DNA from: Nonomuraea sp. NBC_00507
GTDB taxonomy: Bacteria > Actinomycetota > Actinomycetes > Streptosporangiales > Streptosporangiaceae
DNA length: 64,000 nt
Reading direction: 5' to 3'
Assembly (NCBI RefSeq): GCF_036013525.1
Contig: NZ_CP107853.1
Coordinates: forward strand, 6,820,001 to 6,884,000
Below the pieces are notes generated by a model. That model was not told where the DNA came from. It searched no databases and was given only the letters and a program-made list of their open reading frames with translations. Made by a program: the position numbers and the translations under genes. Below are positions 46,677 to 57,637 of this stretch, one piece after another. How positions within the stretch are numbered: the stretch's first letter is position 1; each line of letters starts with the position of its first letter.

Positions 46677-48085
46677 CTGTCACCGACCGCCCGGAGCTGG
46701 AAGGCCTCGGGAATTACAAGTTCGGCTGGGCCGACCCGGATGCCGCGGGCGCGGCGGCCAAGCGAGGCCTGTCCGAGGAGGTCGTTCGCAACATCTCCGC
46801 TCTCAAGAACGAGCCGGAGTGGATGCTTGACCTTCGCCTGAAGGGCCTCCGCCTGTTCCACAGGAAGCCGCTGCCCACCTGGGGCTCCGACCTCACCGGC
46901 ATCGACTTCGACAACATCAAATACTTCGTGCGTTCGACGGAGAAGCAGGCGGCGTCCTGGGACGAGCTGCCCGCCGACATCAAGAACACCTACGACAAGC
47001 TCGGCATCCCCGAGGCGGAGAAGCAGCGCCTCATCGCCGGTGTCGCGGCTCAATACGAGTCCGAGGTCGTCTACCACAAGATCCGTGAGGACCTTGAGGA
47101 GAAGGGCGTCATCTTCGTCGACACCGACACGGGCCTGAAGGAGCACGAGGAGCTCTTCAAGGAATACTTCGGCTCCGTGATCCCGGTGGGCGACAACAAG
47201 TTCGCCGCGCTCAACACCTCCGTGTGGTCCGGTGGCTCGTTCATCTACGTGCCGCCGAACGTCGAGGTCGAGATCCCGCTGCAGGCCTACTTCCGTATCA
47301 ACACCGAGAACATGGGCCAGTTCGAGCGGACCCTGATCATCGTGGACGAGGGCTCCTACGTCCACTACGTCGAGGGCTGCACCGCGCCGATCTACTCCTC
47401 CGACTCGCTGCACAGCGCCGTCGTCGAGATCATCGTGAAGAAGAACGCCCGCTGCCGTTACACGACCATCCAAAACTGGTCGAACAACGTCTACAACCTG
47501 GTCACCAAGCGCGCCGTCGCCTACGAGGGCGCGACCATGGAGTGGATCGACGGCAACATCGGCTCCAAGGTCACGATGAAATACCCGGCCGTCTACCTCA
47601 TGGGCGAGCACGCCAAGGGCGAGACGCTGAGCGTCGCGTTCGCGGGCGAAGGCCAGCACCAGGACGCCGGCTCGAAGATGGTGCACCTGGCGCCCCACAC
47701 GAGCTCCAGCGTGATCTCCAAGTCGGTGGCGCGTGGCGGCGGCCGCACCTCCTACCGCGGTCTCGTGCAGATCGAGGAGGGCGCGCACGGCAGCGCCAGC
47801 ACCGTCAAGTGCGACGCGCTGCTGGTCGACCAGATCAGCCGCTCCGACACCTACCCCTACGTCGACGTCCGCGAGGACGACGTCTCGATGGGTCACGAGG
47901 CCACGGTCTCCAAGGTCAGCGAGGACCAGCTGTTCTACCTCATGAGCCGCGGGCTCGACGAGGACGAGGCGATGGCGATGATCGTGCGCGGCTTCGTGGA
48001 GCCGATCGCGCGTGAGCTGCCCATGGAATACGCGCTCGAGCTCAACCGGCTGATCGAGCTGCAGATGGAAGGAGCCGTCGGCTGA
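46673..48085 (+). CDS. sufB: Fe-S cluster assembly scaffold SufB
   Basis: SufB is the scaffold subunit of the SufBC2D complex, on which the nascent cluster is built. The 470-residue protein is highly conserved: [37 protein letters not shown] (with a conserved Cys), [20 protein letters not shown] and [22 protein letters not shown]. Start is GTG overlapping the sufR stop; its stop overlaps the sufD start by one base (TGATG). No intein, unlike the mycobacterial SufB. Confidence 0.97.
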   Translation: MTVTDRPELEGLGNYKFGWADPDAAGAAAKRGLSEEVVRNISALKNEPEWMLDLRLKGLRLFHRKPLPTWGSDLTGIDFDNIKYFVRSTEKQAASWDELPADIKNTYDKLGIPEAEKQRLIAGVAAQYESEVVYHKIREDLEEKGVIFVDTDTGLKEHEELFKEYFGSVIPVGDNKFAALNTSVWSGGSFIYVPPNVEVEIPLQAYFRINTENMGQFERTLIIVDEGSYVHYVEGCTAPIYSSDSLHSAVVEIIVKKNARCRYTTIQNWSNNVYNLVTKRAVAYEGATMEWIDGNIGSKVTMKYPAVYLMGEHAKGETLSVAFAGEGQHQDAGSKMVHLAPHTSSSVISKSVARGGGRTSYRGLVQIEEGAHGSASTVKCDALLVDQISRSDTYPYVDVREDDVSMGHEATVSKVSEDQLFYLMSRGLDEDEAMAMIVRGFVEPIARELPMEYALELNRLIELQMEGAVG

Positions 48086-49206
48086 TGGGCCTGAACGAGA
48101 AGCCCTTGTCGACCCTGCACGAAAAGGCGTCGTTCGACCTCGGCGACTTCGAGGTCCCGACCGGGCGCGAGGAGTCGTGGCGCTTCACGCCGCTCTCGCG
48201 CCTGAAGGGCCTGCACAGCGGTAAGGCCGAGCCCGTGGGCCACGTGCGCCTGGACGTCGACGCGGCGCCCGAGGTCACCGTGGAGACCGTGGGCCGCGAC
48301 GACACCCGGCTCGGCAAGGCGTTCGCGCCGACCGACCGGGTGAGCGCGCAGGCGTGGCACAGCTTCGAGAAGGCCACCGTGATCACGGTGCCGCGCGAGG
48401 CCGTCGCGTCCAAGCCGACCGTCCTGACGCTGACCGGCTCCGGCGACGGCGCGGCCTTCGGCCACATCGTGGTCAAGGTGGAGCCGATGGCCGAGGCCGT
48501 GGTCGTGCTCGATCACAAGGGCAGCGCGGTCTACGCCGACAACATCGAGTTCGCCGTCGGCGACGGCGCCTCGCTCAGGGTCGTCAGCCTGCAGGACTGG
48601 GACGACGACGCGGTCCACGTCTCGCACCACCACGCCCAGCTGGCCAAGGACGCGACGTTCCGCAGCTTCGCGGTGACGATGGGCGGCGACCTCGTACGCC
48701 TGTCGCCCAGCGTGTCCTACACCGCCCCCGGCGGCGACGCCGACATGGCGGGCGTCTACTTCGCGGACGCAGGTCAGCACCTGGAGCACCGCCTGCTGGT
48801 CGACCACTCGCAGCCCAACTGCAAGAGCAACGTCGACTACCGCGGCGCCCTGCAGGGCGAGGACGCGCACGCCGTCTGGATCGGCGACGTGATCATCAGG
48901 GTCGAGGCCGAGGGCACCGACACCTACGAGCTCAACCGCAACCTCATCCTCACCGACGGCGCTCGCGCCGACTCGGTGCCCAACCTGGAGATCCTCACCG
49001 GTGAGGTCGCCGGCGCAGGGCACGCCTCCGCCTCCGGCCGCCTCGACGACGAGCACATCTTCTACCTCCAGGCCCGCGGCATCCCCTACGACGAGGCCCG
49101 CCGCCTGGTCGTCAGGGGCTTCCTCGGCCAGCTCATCGAGAAGATCGAGGTCGAGGAGATCCGCGAGCGCGTGCTCACCGCGGTGGAGGCGGAGCTCGCA
49201 CGATGA
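48085..49206 (+). CDS. sufD: Fe-S cluster assembly protein SufD
   Basis: Partner of SufB in the SufBC2D scaffold, involved in iron entry. The beta-helix core with SQPNCKSNVDYRGAL, DAHAVWIGDVIIRVEAEGTDTYELNRNLILTD-type stretches and GHASASGRLDDEHIFYLQARG is typical. Length 373 residues. Overlaps both neighbours by 1-4 nt. Confidence 0.96.
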   Translation: MGLNEKPLSTLHEKASFDLGDFEVPTGREESWRFTPLSRLKGLHSGKAEPVGHVRLDVDAAPEVTVETVGRDDTRLGKAFAPTDRVSAQAWHSFEKATVITVPREAVASKPTVLTLTGSGDGAAFGHIVVKVEPMAEAVVVLDHKGSAVYADNIEFAVGDGASLRVVSLQDWDDDAVHVSHHHAQLAKDATFRSFAVTMGGDLVRLSPSVSYTAPGGDADMAGVYFADAGQHLEHRLLVDHSQPNCKSNVDYRGALQGEDAHAVWIGDVIIRVEAEGTDTYELNRNLILTDGARADSVPNLEILTGEVAGAGHASASGRLDDEHIFYLQARGIPYDEARRLVVRGFLGQLIEKIEVEEIRERVLTAVEAELAR

Positions 49207-49520
49207 GCTACGAGAAGGTTTGCAAGGTCGAGGACATCCCTGAGCAGGGGGTCCTCGGAGTCGAGGTCGGGGAGACCCCGGTCGCGCTCGTCCGCAAGGG
49301 TGAGGAGATCTTCGCCCTGCACGACGTCTGCTCCCACGCCGAGGTGAAGCTCAGCGAGGGCGAGGTCTACGACGGCACGCTGGAGTGCTGGCTGCACGGC
49401 TCGTGCTTCGACGTCCGCACCGGCAAGCCCACAGGTCCGCCCGCCACCAAACCCGTGAACGTCTACACAGTCAAGATCGACGGCGATGACGTCCTCGTCT
49501 CGCTCTCGAAGGAGTCATAA
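49203..49520 (+). CDS. Rieske-type non-heme iron ferredoxin
   Basis: A 105-residue Rieske [2Fe-2S] protein. The ligands are Cys43 and His45 (CSH) and Cys62 and His65 (CWLH), followed by GSCFDVRTGKPTGPPATKP. It resembles the ferredoxin subunit of aromatic-ring dioxygenases, but its place between sufD and sufC is conserved in actinobacteria, so it probably supplies electrons or acts as an early acceptor in cluster assembly. Start ATG overlaps the sufD stop. Confidence 0.92.
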   Translation: MSYEKVCKVEDIPEQGVLGVEVGETPVALVRKGEEIFALHDVCSHAEVKLSEGEVYDGTLECWLHGSCFDVRTGKPTGPPATKPVNVYTVKIDGDDVLVSLSKES

Positions 49521-49525
49521 CCACC

Positions 49526-50268
<743 letters not shown>

Positions 50269-50272
<4 letters not shown>

Positions 50273-51525
50273 CAATCGTCGGCTTCGATGTGGAGAAGAT
50301 CAGGAAGGACTTCCCGGTCTTCTCCCGCGAGCTGCCCGACGGGCGCCCGCTCGTCTACCTCGACTCGGGTAACTCCTCGCAGAAGCCCGAGCAGGTCATC
50401 GAGACCATGCGGGAGCACCTGGCGCTGCACTACAGCAACGTCGGGCGGGCCATGCACGTCCTCGGCGCCGAGTCGACCGAGGCGTACGAGGGCGCCCGCG
50501 ACAAGATCGCGGGCTTCGTCGGCGCGCCGTCGCGCGACGAGGTGATCTTCACCAAGAACGCCTCCGAGGCGCTCAACCTGGTCGCCTACGCCTTCGGCAA
50601 CCCGATCAACACCGACCCGCGCTTCACCCTCGGGCCCGGCGACGAGATCGTCATCTCCGAGATGGAGCACCACTCCAACATCGTGCCGTGGCAGCTGCTC
50701 TCGCAGCGCACCGGTGCGACGCTGAAGTGGTTCGGCGTCACCGACGACGGCAGGCTGGACCTGTCGGCCGACGTGATCACCGAACGGACGAAGATCGTCT
50801 CGGTCGCCCACCAGTCCAACGTGCTCGGCACCGTCAACCCGGTCGCCGAGGTGGCCAGGCGGGCGCACGCGGTCGGGGCGCTCATCATGCTGGACGCCTC
50901 CCAGTCCGTGCCGCACCACCCGGTCGACGTGACCGAGCTGGGCGCCGACTTCGTGGCCTTCACCGGGCACAAGATGGTCGGCCCATCCGGCATCGGCGTG
51001 CTCTGGGGGCGGGCCGAGCTGCTGGAGGCCATGCCCCCGTTCCTGGGCGGCGGCGAGATGATCGAGGCGGTCTGGATGGACCACTCGACGTACGCGCCGG
51101 TGCCGCACAAGTTCGAGGCGGGCACGCCGCCGATCGTCGAGGCCATCGGGCTCGGCGCGGCCGTGGACTACCTCACTGGGATCGGCATGGACGCCATCGA
51201 GGCGCACGAGCGCGAGCTGACGGCCTACGCGCTGGACGCTCTGCGGGACGTGTCCACCCTGCGGATCATCGGCCCCGAGACGCTGGAGCAGCGCGGCGGC
51301 ACGGTGTCGTTCACGCTGGAGGGCATACACCCGCACGATGTCGGGCAGATCCTGGACGACCAGTTCGGCGTCGCCGTACGCGTCGGGCACCACTGCGCGC
51401 GTCCGCTGCACCTGCGCTTCGGAATACCGGCGACCACGCGGGCGTCGTTCTACCTGTACAACACCACGGGCGAGATCGACGCCCTGGTGCGCGGCCTGCA
51501 TCACGTTCAGAAGGTGTTCGCATAG
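50269..51525 (+). CDS. sufS: Cysteine desulfurase SufS
   Basis: PLP enzyme releasing sulfur from cysteine as an enzyme persulfide. The PLP lysine is Lys235 in TGHKMVGPSGIG, and the persulfide cysteine Cys376 in VGHHCARPLHLRF. Length 418 residues, group II desulfurase. It passes sulfur to SufU, the next gene 2 nt downstream. Confidence 0.96.
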
Positions 51526-51527
51526 CC

Positions 51528-51968
51528 ATGATCGGCGAGTCGATGTACCAGGAGCTGATCCTGGAGCACTACAAGCACCCGCAGGGGCGGGGGCTGCGCG
51601 AGCCGTACGACGCCGAGGTTCACCACGTGAACCCCACGTGCGGCGACGAGATCACGCTCAGGGTCAAGGTGGGCGACGCCGGCAAGATCCTCGACGTCTC
51701 CTATGACGGACAGGGCTGTTCGATCAGCCAGGCCGCCGCCTCCGTGCTGCACGAGCTGGCCACCGGCTCGACGGTCGAGGAGTCGCTCTCGGTGGTCGAC
51801 GAGTTCACCCGGCTCATGCAGGGCAGGGGACAGGTGGAGGCCGACGAGGACGTGCTCGGTGACGCGGTCGCGTTCTCGGGCGTGGCCAAGTTCCCGGCGC
51901 GTGTCAAATGCGCGTTGCTTTCTTGGATGGCCTACAAGGACGCTGTTGTGAGGAGTGCAGCCCAGTGA
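51528..51968 (+). CDS. sufU: Sulfur acceptor SufU
   Basis: A zinc-bound sulfur-transfer protein that takes the persulfide from SufS in Gram-positive SUF systems. The three conserved cysteines are Cys38 (PTCGDE), Cys64 (GQGCSIS) and Cys128 (VKCALLSW), and the 146-residue length with the insert before Cys128 distinguishes SufU from IscU. Its stop overlaps the next GTG (GTGA). Confidence 0.96.
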   Translation: MIGESMYQELILEHYKHPQGRGLREPYDAEVHHVNPTCGDEITLRVKVGDAGKILDVSYDGQGCSISQAAASVLHELATGSTVEESLSVVDEFTRLMQGRGQVEADEDVLGDAVAFSGVAKFPARVKCALLSWMAYKDAVVRSAAQ

Positions 51969-52324
51969 GCAAGCCAGTTGAGACCCCTACGGACTTCGAT
52001 GGTGAGACCAGCCTCGAGGAGGTCATGGAGGCGCTCAAGGACGTCGTCGACCCCGAGCTCGGCATCAACGTCGTCGACCTGGGCCTGATCTACGGGCTCA
52101 ACCTCGACCCCGCAGACGGCCAGCGGCCGGTGGCCACCATCGACATGACGCTGACCAGCGCGGCCTGCCCGCTGACCGACGTCATCGAGGACCAGGCCCA
52201 CTCCGCGCTCGACGGCATGGTGTCCGACGTGAAGATCAACTGGGTCTGGCTGCCGCCGTGGGGCCCGGACAAGATCACCGATGAGGGCCGCGAGCAGCTC
52301 CGTATGCTAGGATTCAACGTCTGA
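51965..52324 (+). CDS. SufT-like metal-sulfur cluster assembly factor (DUF59/MIP18)
   Basis: A 119-residue MIP18-family protein. LEEVMEALKDVVDPELGINVVDLGLIYGL is the family start, with the conserved Cys in TSAACPLTDVIEDQAH and PPWGPDKITDEGREQLRMLGF at the end. Such proteins help hand clusters to target enzymes. The GTG at 51965 overlaps the sufU stop and is chosen over an ATG 57 nt upstream that lies inside sufU. Last gene of the operon. Confidence 0.92.
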   Translation: MSKPVETPTDFDGETSLEEVMEALKDVVDPELGINVVDLGLIYGLNLDPADGQRPVATIDMTLTSAACPLTDVIEDQAHSALDGMVSDVKINWVWLPPWGPDKITDEGREQLRMLGFNV

Positions 52325-52626
52325 TCTTTTTCTGCTGTTACGGCTGGCGTCAAGTGTCAGCCGCTTCAGCATGCCAAAGAGGGTTTCGGAAGGTCCGGGC
52401 CCATCCGGGAAATATCCGATAACATCCCGGCGTTGGTAAAGATGCACCCCCGACGTCTCATTGCGCGTCTCGCGCCGCCTGCGGCCGGTGCCCGGTGTAT
52501 CCCCCTTGTGGATTTGATCCGCCCCGATGGCGGGTCGCCCTGAACCCCTGTGCGGCTTGAGCCGCACATCCTGGCTCGTCCTTTCGCAGAAGTGACGTGC
52601 CACTTCGACTGAAAGGCACGACTTTC
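52325..52626 (+). promoter_or_regulatory. 302-bp leader of the DEAD-box helicase gene
   Basis: No gene is supported here. Directly after the suf operon is a weak hairpin (CGGCTG at 52341-52346 with CAGCCG at 52358-52363), a possible terminator. Closer to the helicase is a clean hairpin TGTGCGGC-TTGA-GCCGCACA (52549-52568), and CGTGCC/GGCACG pair around the ribosome site region. A long structured leader would fit cold- or self-regulated helicase expression, but this is inference. Confidence 0.45.
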
Positions 52627-54498
52627 GTGACCATGCTTGACCCTGTCATGCCCTCGTTCGACGAGACCGGCTCCGACCTCACGGTCGAGGCCGCCTCGCA
52701 GCCGGGCCCCTCCGAGTTCGAGCTGCTGGGCCTGCCCAAGCCGCTCATCACCGGACTGGCCAGGCAGGGCATCGACAGCCCGTTCCCCATCCAGAGCGCG
52801 ACGATCCCCGACGTTCTCGCCGGCCATGACGTGCTCGGCCGCGGCCAGACCGGCTCCGGCAAGACCCTCGCCTTCGGGCTGCCCACCATGGCCCGCCTCG
52901 CCGGCGTGAAGCCCGCGCCCGGCCGGCCCCGCGCCATGATCCTCGTGCCGACCCGCGAGCTCGCGCTCCAGGTCCACGACGCTCTCGAGCCCCTCGGCCG
53001 CGGCCTCGGGCTGCGCATGAAGGTCGTCGTCGGCGGCATGTCCATGGGCAAGCAGATCGAGGCGCTGCGGCGCGGCGTCGACATCGTCATCGCCACCCCC
53101 GGCCGCCTCGGCGACCTGATCCGGCAGGGCGAGTGCTCCCTGTCCGACGTCCAGGTGAGCGTGCTCGACGAGGCCGACCACATGTGCGACCTCGGCTTCT
53201 TCCCCGTCGTGACCGACCTGCTCGCGCAGACGCCGAGCGACGGCCAGCGGCTGCTGTTCTCCGCCACGCTCGACGGTGACGTCGACAAGCTGGTGAAGCG
53301 CTTCCTCACCAACCCGATCACCCACTCCGTGGCGCCCGCGACCTCGCCGGTCGACACCATGGAGCACCACGTGATGCAGGTCACGCGCGACGACAAGTTC
53401 GACGTCATCGCCGAGATCGCCAATCGCGAGGGCCGCACCATCATCTTCGTCAAGACCCAGCACGGCGTGGACCGGCTGTGCAAGCAGCTGGCCCGGGTCG
53501 GCGTCAAGTCGGGCGGCCTGCACGGCGGCAAGCGCCAGAACCAGCGCACCCGCATCCTCGCCGAGTTCCGCGAGGGCTCCGTCAACGTGCTGGTCTGCAC
53601 CGACGTCGCGGCGCGCGGCATCCACGTGGACAACATCAGCCTGGTGCTGCACGTCGACCCGCCGCAGGACCACAAGAGCTACCTGCACCGGGGCGGCCGC
53701 ACGGCCCGCGCCGGCGAGAAGGGCACCGTCGTCACGCTGGTGCTCCCCAACGAGCGCCGCTCCACCGACGCGCTCACCCGGCGCGCCGGGATCCACCCGT
53801 TCCGCCTGAAGGCCACCCCCGGTCACCCGCGGGTCGCCGAGGTGACGGGCGCCCGCACGCCCAGCGGCGAGTCCATCCCGGTCTGGGAGCCGGACGTCCG
53901 CAAGCCGCTGCGGCCCCGCCGCGAGGGCGGCCATGGGGGTTCGGAGCGTCGTGGCCGCCGCGGTGGCCGCCGTGACTTCGACGGCGATCGCCGCCCGCGC
54001 AGCCACGGTGACGGCGACCGCTCGTTCGGGCCCGGTGAGGACCGGCGTCCGCGCAGGCATGAGGACGGTGACCGGCCGTTCGGCGGCGCGCGGCGGCACA
54101 CCGATGGTGAGCGGCCGGTCGGGCGCGCGCAGGAGCCGCGGACGTTCGGCGACGACCGCCGCCGAGATGGCAGGTCGGGCGGCGGCTACCGCTCCGACGA
54201 CCGCCCGTTCCGGCAGGACGACCGTGGCCAGCGGGGTGGCGGATTCCGCTCCGACGACCGCGGCGGCCGCTACGGCTCCGACCGTGGCCGCCCGTTCTCG
54301 GCGGACCACCGTTCGGACGACCGCACTCCGCGCGACGGCTACCGCTCCGGCGACGGCTACCGCTCCGCGCCGTCGGGTGACGGCGGCTACCGCTCCGCAC
54401 CGTCGGGTGACGGTTACCGCTCCGGCGGTGGCCGTGGCGACGACCGGGGCAACGGCGGATTCCGCCGCAGCCAGGGTGGCCCCCGCTTCGAGCGCTGA
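52627..54498 (+). CDS. DEAD-box ATP-dependent RNA helicase with RGG-like tail
   Basis: A 623-residue RNA helicase. N-terminal Q-motif region FELLGLPKPLITGLARQGIDSPFPIQ, then GQTGSGKT (motif I), PTRELALQ (Ia), TPGRL, DEAD (II), SAT (III) and, in the second lobe, HRGGRTARAG-type HRxGRxxR (VI). From about residue 430 the protein becomes an Arg/Gly/Asp/Ser-rich tail with repeated YRSDDR, GYRSGDGYRS and YRSAPSGDG units, probably an RNA-binding disordered region. The GTG at 52627 has GAAAGG upstream; ATG 52633 is possible. Acts in RNA folding or decay, perhaps in the cold. Confidence 0.93.
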   Translation: MTMLDPVMPSFDETGSDLTVEAASQPGPSEFELLGLPKPLITGLARQGIDSPFPIQSATIPDVLAGHDVLGRGQTGSGKTLAFGLPTMARLAGVKPAPGRPRAMILVPTRELALQVHDALEPLGRGLGLRMKVVVGGMSMGKQIEALRRGVDIVIATPGRLGDLIRQGECSLSDVQVSVLDEADHMCDLGFFPVVTDLLAQTPSDGQRLLFSATLDGDVDKLVKRFLTNPITHSVAPATSPVDTMEHHVMQVTRDDKFDVIAEIANREGRTIIFVKTQHGVDRLCKQLARVGVKSGGLHGGKRQNQRTRILAEFREGSVNVLVCTDVAARGIHVDNISLVLHVDPPQDHKSYLHRGGRTARAGEKGTVVTLVLPNERRSTDALTRRAGIHPFRLKATPGHPRVAEVTGARTPSGESIPVWEPDVRKPLRPRREGGHGGSERRGRRGGRRDFDGDRRPRSHGDGDRSFGPGEDRRPRRHEDGDRPFGGARRHTDGERPVGRAQEPRTFGDDRRRDGRSGGGYRSDDRPFRQDDRGQRGGGFRSDDRGGRYGSDRGRPFSADHRSDDRTPRDGYRSGDGYRSAPSGDGGYRSAPSGDGYRSGGGRGDDRGNGGFRRSQGGPRFER

Positions 54499-54542
54499 CC
54501 CGGTCCGGCCCGCTCCGCTGCGGCGCCGTCACTGAGCATCAC

Positions 54543-54583
54543 CTGCCCGCCGTACCTCGTTCATCGCGAGGTGCGGCGGGCAG
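54543..54583 (+). terminator. Terminator after the DEAD-box gene
   Basis: A 17-bp stem with one G-T pair (left arm CTGCCCGCCGTACCTCG) and a 7-nt loop, 45 nt after the helicase stop. Confidence 0.85.
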
Positions 54584-54601
54584 TCGCGTTTACGGGCTGA
54601 G

Positions 54602-54617
54602 ACCGATATGAATCGGT
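54602..54617. promoter_or_regulatory. Inverted repeat before the beta-mannosidase gene
   Basis: ACCGAT and ATCGGT, exact complements 4 nt apart, about 88 nt before the mannosidase start and just after the helicase terminator. It could be an operator, but it does not share the GACAAC/GTTGTC form of the site near the transporter genes. Confidence 0.4.
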
Positions 54618-54704
54618 TCAGCAATGTGGGTGCCGAGCGCTGTAAATAGGGGAATAGGGGCTGATATCTTGCCTATTGCCTCAATCGACGTCCGGAGAGT
54701 TTTC

Positions 54705-57248
54705 ATGGGCTTTCAGCGCGCCTTGCATGAGTCATGGACCGTCCAGGCGGCAGACGGCGAGGTGGACGCGCCCGCGCCTGTGCCTGCCACTGTGCCCGGA
54801 TGTGTGCATACCGACCTGCTCGCCGCCGGTCTCATCCCGGACCCCTACCTGGACGACAACGAGGACGGACTCACCTGGATCGGCCGCACCGCCTGGCGGT
54901 ACGAGACCGTCTTCGACTGGTCGCCGACCGGGCACGAGCGGACCGACCTGGTCTGCGAAGGGCTCGACACGGTGGCGCTGATCGAGTTGAACGGCAGCCG
55001 GGTGGGCGAGACGGCCAACATGCACCGGTCGTACCGTTTCGACCTCCGGGATCTGCTGCGTGAAGGACAGAACCGGTTAAGAATCACGTTCGGCTCGCCG
55101 TACGAATACACCGACAGGCTCCGCGACGAGCTGGGGGAGCGGCCCGGCTCGTACGCCGAGCCGTACCAGTTCATCAGGAAGATGGCCTGCAACTTCGGCT
55201 GGGACTGGGGGCCGACACTGGTCACGTCGGGCATCTGGCGGCCCATCGGGCTGCACGCCTGGAGCGGGGCCAGGATCGCCGAAGTGCGCCCGCTGGTCAC
55301 CCTCGGGGACGGGGCGGCCAGGGTGGACGTCCACGTCCAGGTGGAGAAGTCCGGACCCGTCGAGGTGACGGCGACGATCAAGGGCGTGTCCGGACGTACC
55401 GTGATCCCCGAGGGCCGGAGCGAGGCCGTCATCACGCTGGAAGTGCCGGAGCCGGAGCTGTGGTGGCCGAGAGGGTACGGCGAGCAGGCGCTCTACGACC
55501 TCGAAGTGACCGCCGGCGAGGACGTCTGGCACCGGGAGATCGGACTCCGCGAGGTGCGGCTGCGCACCGAGGGCGGCGCGTTCACGCTGGCCGTCAACGG
55601 CGTCGACGTGTTCGTCAGAGGAGTCAACTGGATCCCCGACGACTGCTTCCCCACCAGGGTGACCCATGACCGCTACGCCGCCAGGCTCGCCCAGGCGTGC
55701 GAGGCGGGCGTCAACCTTATCCGGGTGTGGGGCGGCGGCCTGTACGAGAGCGAGGACTTCTACGACCTGTGCGACCGGCTCGGGCTGCTGGTCTGGCAGG
55801 ACTTCCCGTTCGCCTGCGCCGCCTACCCCGAGGAGGACCCGATCGGGGCCGAGGTGGAGGCGGAGGCCCGCGAGCAGGTCGCCAGGCTGAGCCGGCACCC
55901 GAGCCTGGCCCTGTGGTGCGGCAACAACGAGAACATCGAGGGCTACGCCGACTGGGGATGGCAGGAGTCGCTCCAGGGACGCAGCTGGGGAGGCGGCTTC
56001 TACCTGGAGACGCTGCCGCGCGTCGTGGCCGAGCTCGACCCCACCCGCCCCTACTGGCCCGGCAGCCCGTACTCGGGCTCCATGGACCTGCCGCCCAACG
56101 ACCCGGCCCACGGCACCATGCACATCTGGGACGTGTGGAACCAGCGCGACTACACCGTCTACCGCGACTACCGGCCCCGCATGGCCGCCGAGTTCGGCTT
56201 CCAGGGCCCCGCCGCGTACGCCACCATCCGCAGGGCGATCAGCGACGAGCCGCTGCTGCCCGATTCGCGTGGCCTGCTGCACCACCAGAAGGCGATCGAC
56301 GGCAACCTCAAACTGGCCGCCGGACTCGAGCCGCACTTCCCCGTGCCCGGGACCTTCGACGACTGGCACTACCTCACCCAGGTGAACCAGGCGCGCGCCA
56401 TCCAGCTTGGGGTGGAGCACTTCCGGGCCCTGTGGCCGCACTGCGCCGGCAGCGTCGTGTGGCAGCTCAACGACTGCTGGCCGGTCACCTCATGGTCGGC
56501 CGTGGACGGGGACGGCAGGAAGAAGCCGCTGTTCCACGCGCTGCGCAGGGCCTACGCCGACCGGCTGCTGACCGTGCAGCCGCGGGACGGCGGCCTGGCG
56601 CTGGTCGCCGTCAACGACACCGGCCGGCCGTGGCGGGCGTCGGCGCGGGCCGTACGGCACGGCTTCGACGGGGCCGAGCTCGCAGCCCAGGACCTCGCGT
56701 TGGACGTGCCGCCGCGTACGGCCGTCACCCTGCCCCTGACCCCGTCCGTCGCCGAGCCAGGCGACCCGGCGGCCGAACTGCTCGCCATCGCGATCATCGG
56801 GTCCGGAGCCGCCACTGCGATGGCCGAGCACGCCGTGGTCGACCTCGGCCGCCCCGCCGCATCCGCCGGGCCAGCGGCGAATGGGCCAAGGGCGGCGGAC
56901 AGGCCACCGGCGGCGGACGGGCCGGGTGAGGCGGGGGAGCGGCCCGTGGGGCGGGCCTTGTGGTTCTTCGCGTCCGACAAGGACCTGCACCTGCCCGAGC
57001 CGGGCTACGACACGACGACGGCGCCGGCGCCGGAGGGCATGCTGCTGACGGTCACCGCCCGCACGCTCCTGCGCGACCTGGCCGTCTTCCCCGACCGGCT
57101 GGACCCGGATGCACAGGTCGACGACCAGCTCGTCACGCTGCTGCCGGGCGAGCGCGCCGAGTTCCTGATCCGTACGGCAGGCTTGGACGAGCGGGCCCTG
57201 GTCCGCGCGCCGGTGCTGCGCTGCGTCAACGATGTGGTGGTCCGATGA
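54705..57248 (+). CDS. Glycoside hydrolase family 2 beta-mannosidase
   Basis: Retaining exo-beta-mannosidase releasing mannose from non-reducing ends of manno-oligosaccharides. The 847-residue protein has a GH2 sugar-binding domain (about 1-180), an immunoglobulin-like domain, then the TIM barrel. The general acid/base is Glu409 in WCGNNEN and the nucleophile Glu496 in AAEFGFQG. There is no signal peptide, so it acts in the cytoplasm on imported oligosaccharides. Near residues 718-750 is a Pro/Ala/Gly-rich linker. The ATG at 54705 has GGAGAG 6 nt upstream. It lies opposite a sugar ABC importer and LacI regulator, its probable partners. Confidence 0.93.
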   Translation: MGFQRALHESWTVQAADGEVDAPAPVPATVPGCVHTDLLAAGLIPDPYLDDNEDGLTWIGRTAWRYETVFDWSPTGHERTDLVCEGLDTVALIELNGSRVGETANMHRSYRFDLRDLLREGQNRLRITFGSPYEYTDRLRDELGERPGSYAEPYQFIRKMACNFGWDWGPTLVTSGIWRPIGLHAWSGARIAEVRPLVTLGDGAARVDVHVQVEKSGPVEVTATIKGVSGRTVIPEGRSEAVITLEVPEPELWWPRGYGEQALYDLEVTAGEDVWHREIGLREVRLRTEGGAFTLAVNGVDVFVRGVNWIPDDCFPTRVTHDRYAARLAQACEAGVNLIRVWGGGLYESEDFYDLCDRLGLLVWQDFPFACAAYPEEDPIGAEVEAEAREQVARLSRHPSLALWCGNNENIEGYADWGWQESLQGRSWGGGFYLETLPRVVAELDPTRPYWPGSPYSGSMDLPPNDPAHGTMHIWDVWNQRDYTVYRDYRPRMAAEFGFQGPAAYATIRRAISDEPLLPDSRGLLHHQKAIDGNLKLAAGLEPHFPVPGTFDDWHYLTQVNQARAIQLGVEHFRALWPHCAGSVVWQLNDCWPVTSWSAVDGDGRKKPLFHALRRAYADRLLTVQPRDGGLALVAVNDTGRPWRASARAVRHGFDGAELAAQDLALDVPPRTAVTLPLTPSVAEPGDPAAELLAIAIIGSGAATAMAEHAVVDLGRPAASAGPAANGPRAADRPPAADGPGEAGERPVGRALWFFASDKDLHLPEPGYDTTTAPAPEGMLLTVTARTLLRDLAVFPDRLDPDAQVDDQLVTLLPGERAEFLIRTAGLDERALVRAPVLRCVNDVVVR

Positions 57249-57637
57249 GGCGGTCATCGACATCGTCCCTATCTCGGTGGCGTCGCCCTGGTCTCGATAG
57301 CAGGATTGCGTCTACGTAGCGCCGTGGCTGCGGCAACGGCGCTGGGTCGGTGGCCGTCGCGCTCGCTTCCGAACCTATCGGCTGCTGATCCTCCGGCTCG
57401 GCGGCCACGCTTGCCGCGGGCAAGGGCGACCTCGCTGGGGGGTTCGTGAGTGCTGGCATTCCAGGTATCGATCACATGTTCTAGCCAGCAGTGCCGAATT
57501 CCGGTAGCCTACTGATCACTCAGCGTAAAGGGCTGGTGGGGTGACAAGTTCTGTGTGCGTACCGGCTCATGCTAGTCCGGACGTCCCGATCCTGTTGGGA
57601 GTCTGGTGGGCGGGCAACTCGGCGAAGGGGCGACGGG
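57249..57637. other. Gene-free region between mannosidase and TnpB-related pseudogene
   Basis: No coding region supported. Two possible terminators for the mannosidase lie here: GCGCCGT/ACGGCGC (57319-57342) and CTTGCC-GCG-GGCAAG (57410-57424). I could not find a left element end or a target duplication for the mobile gene that follows. Confidence 0.5.
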
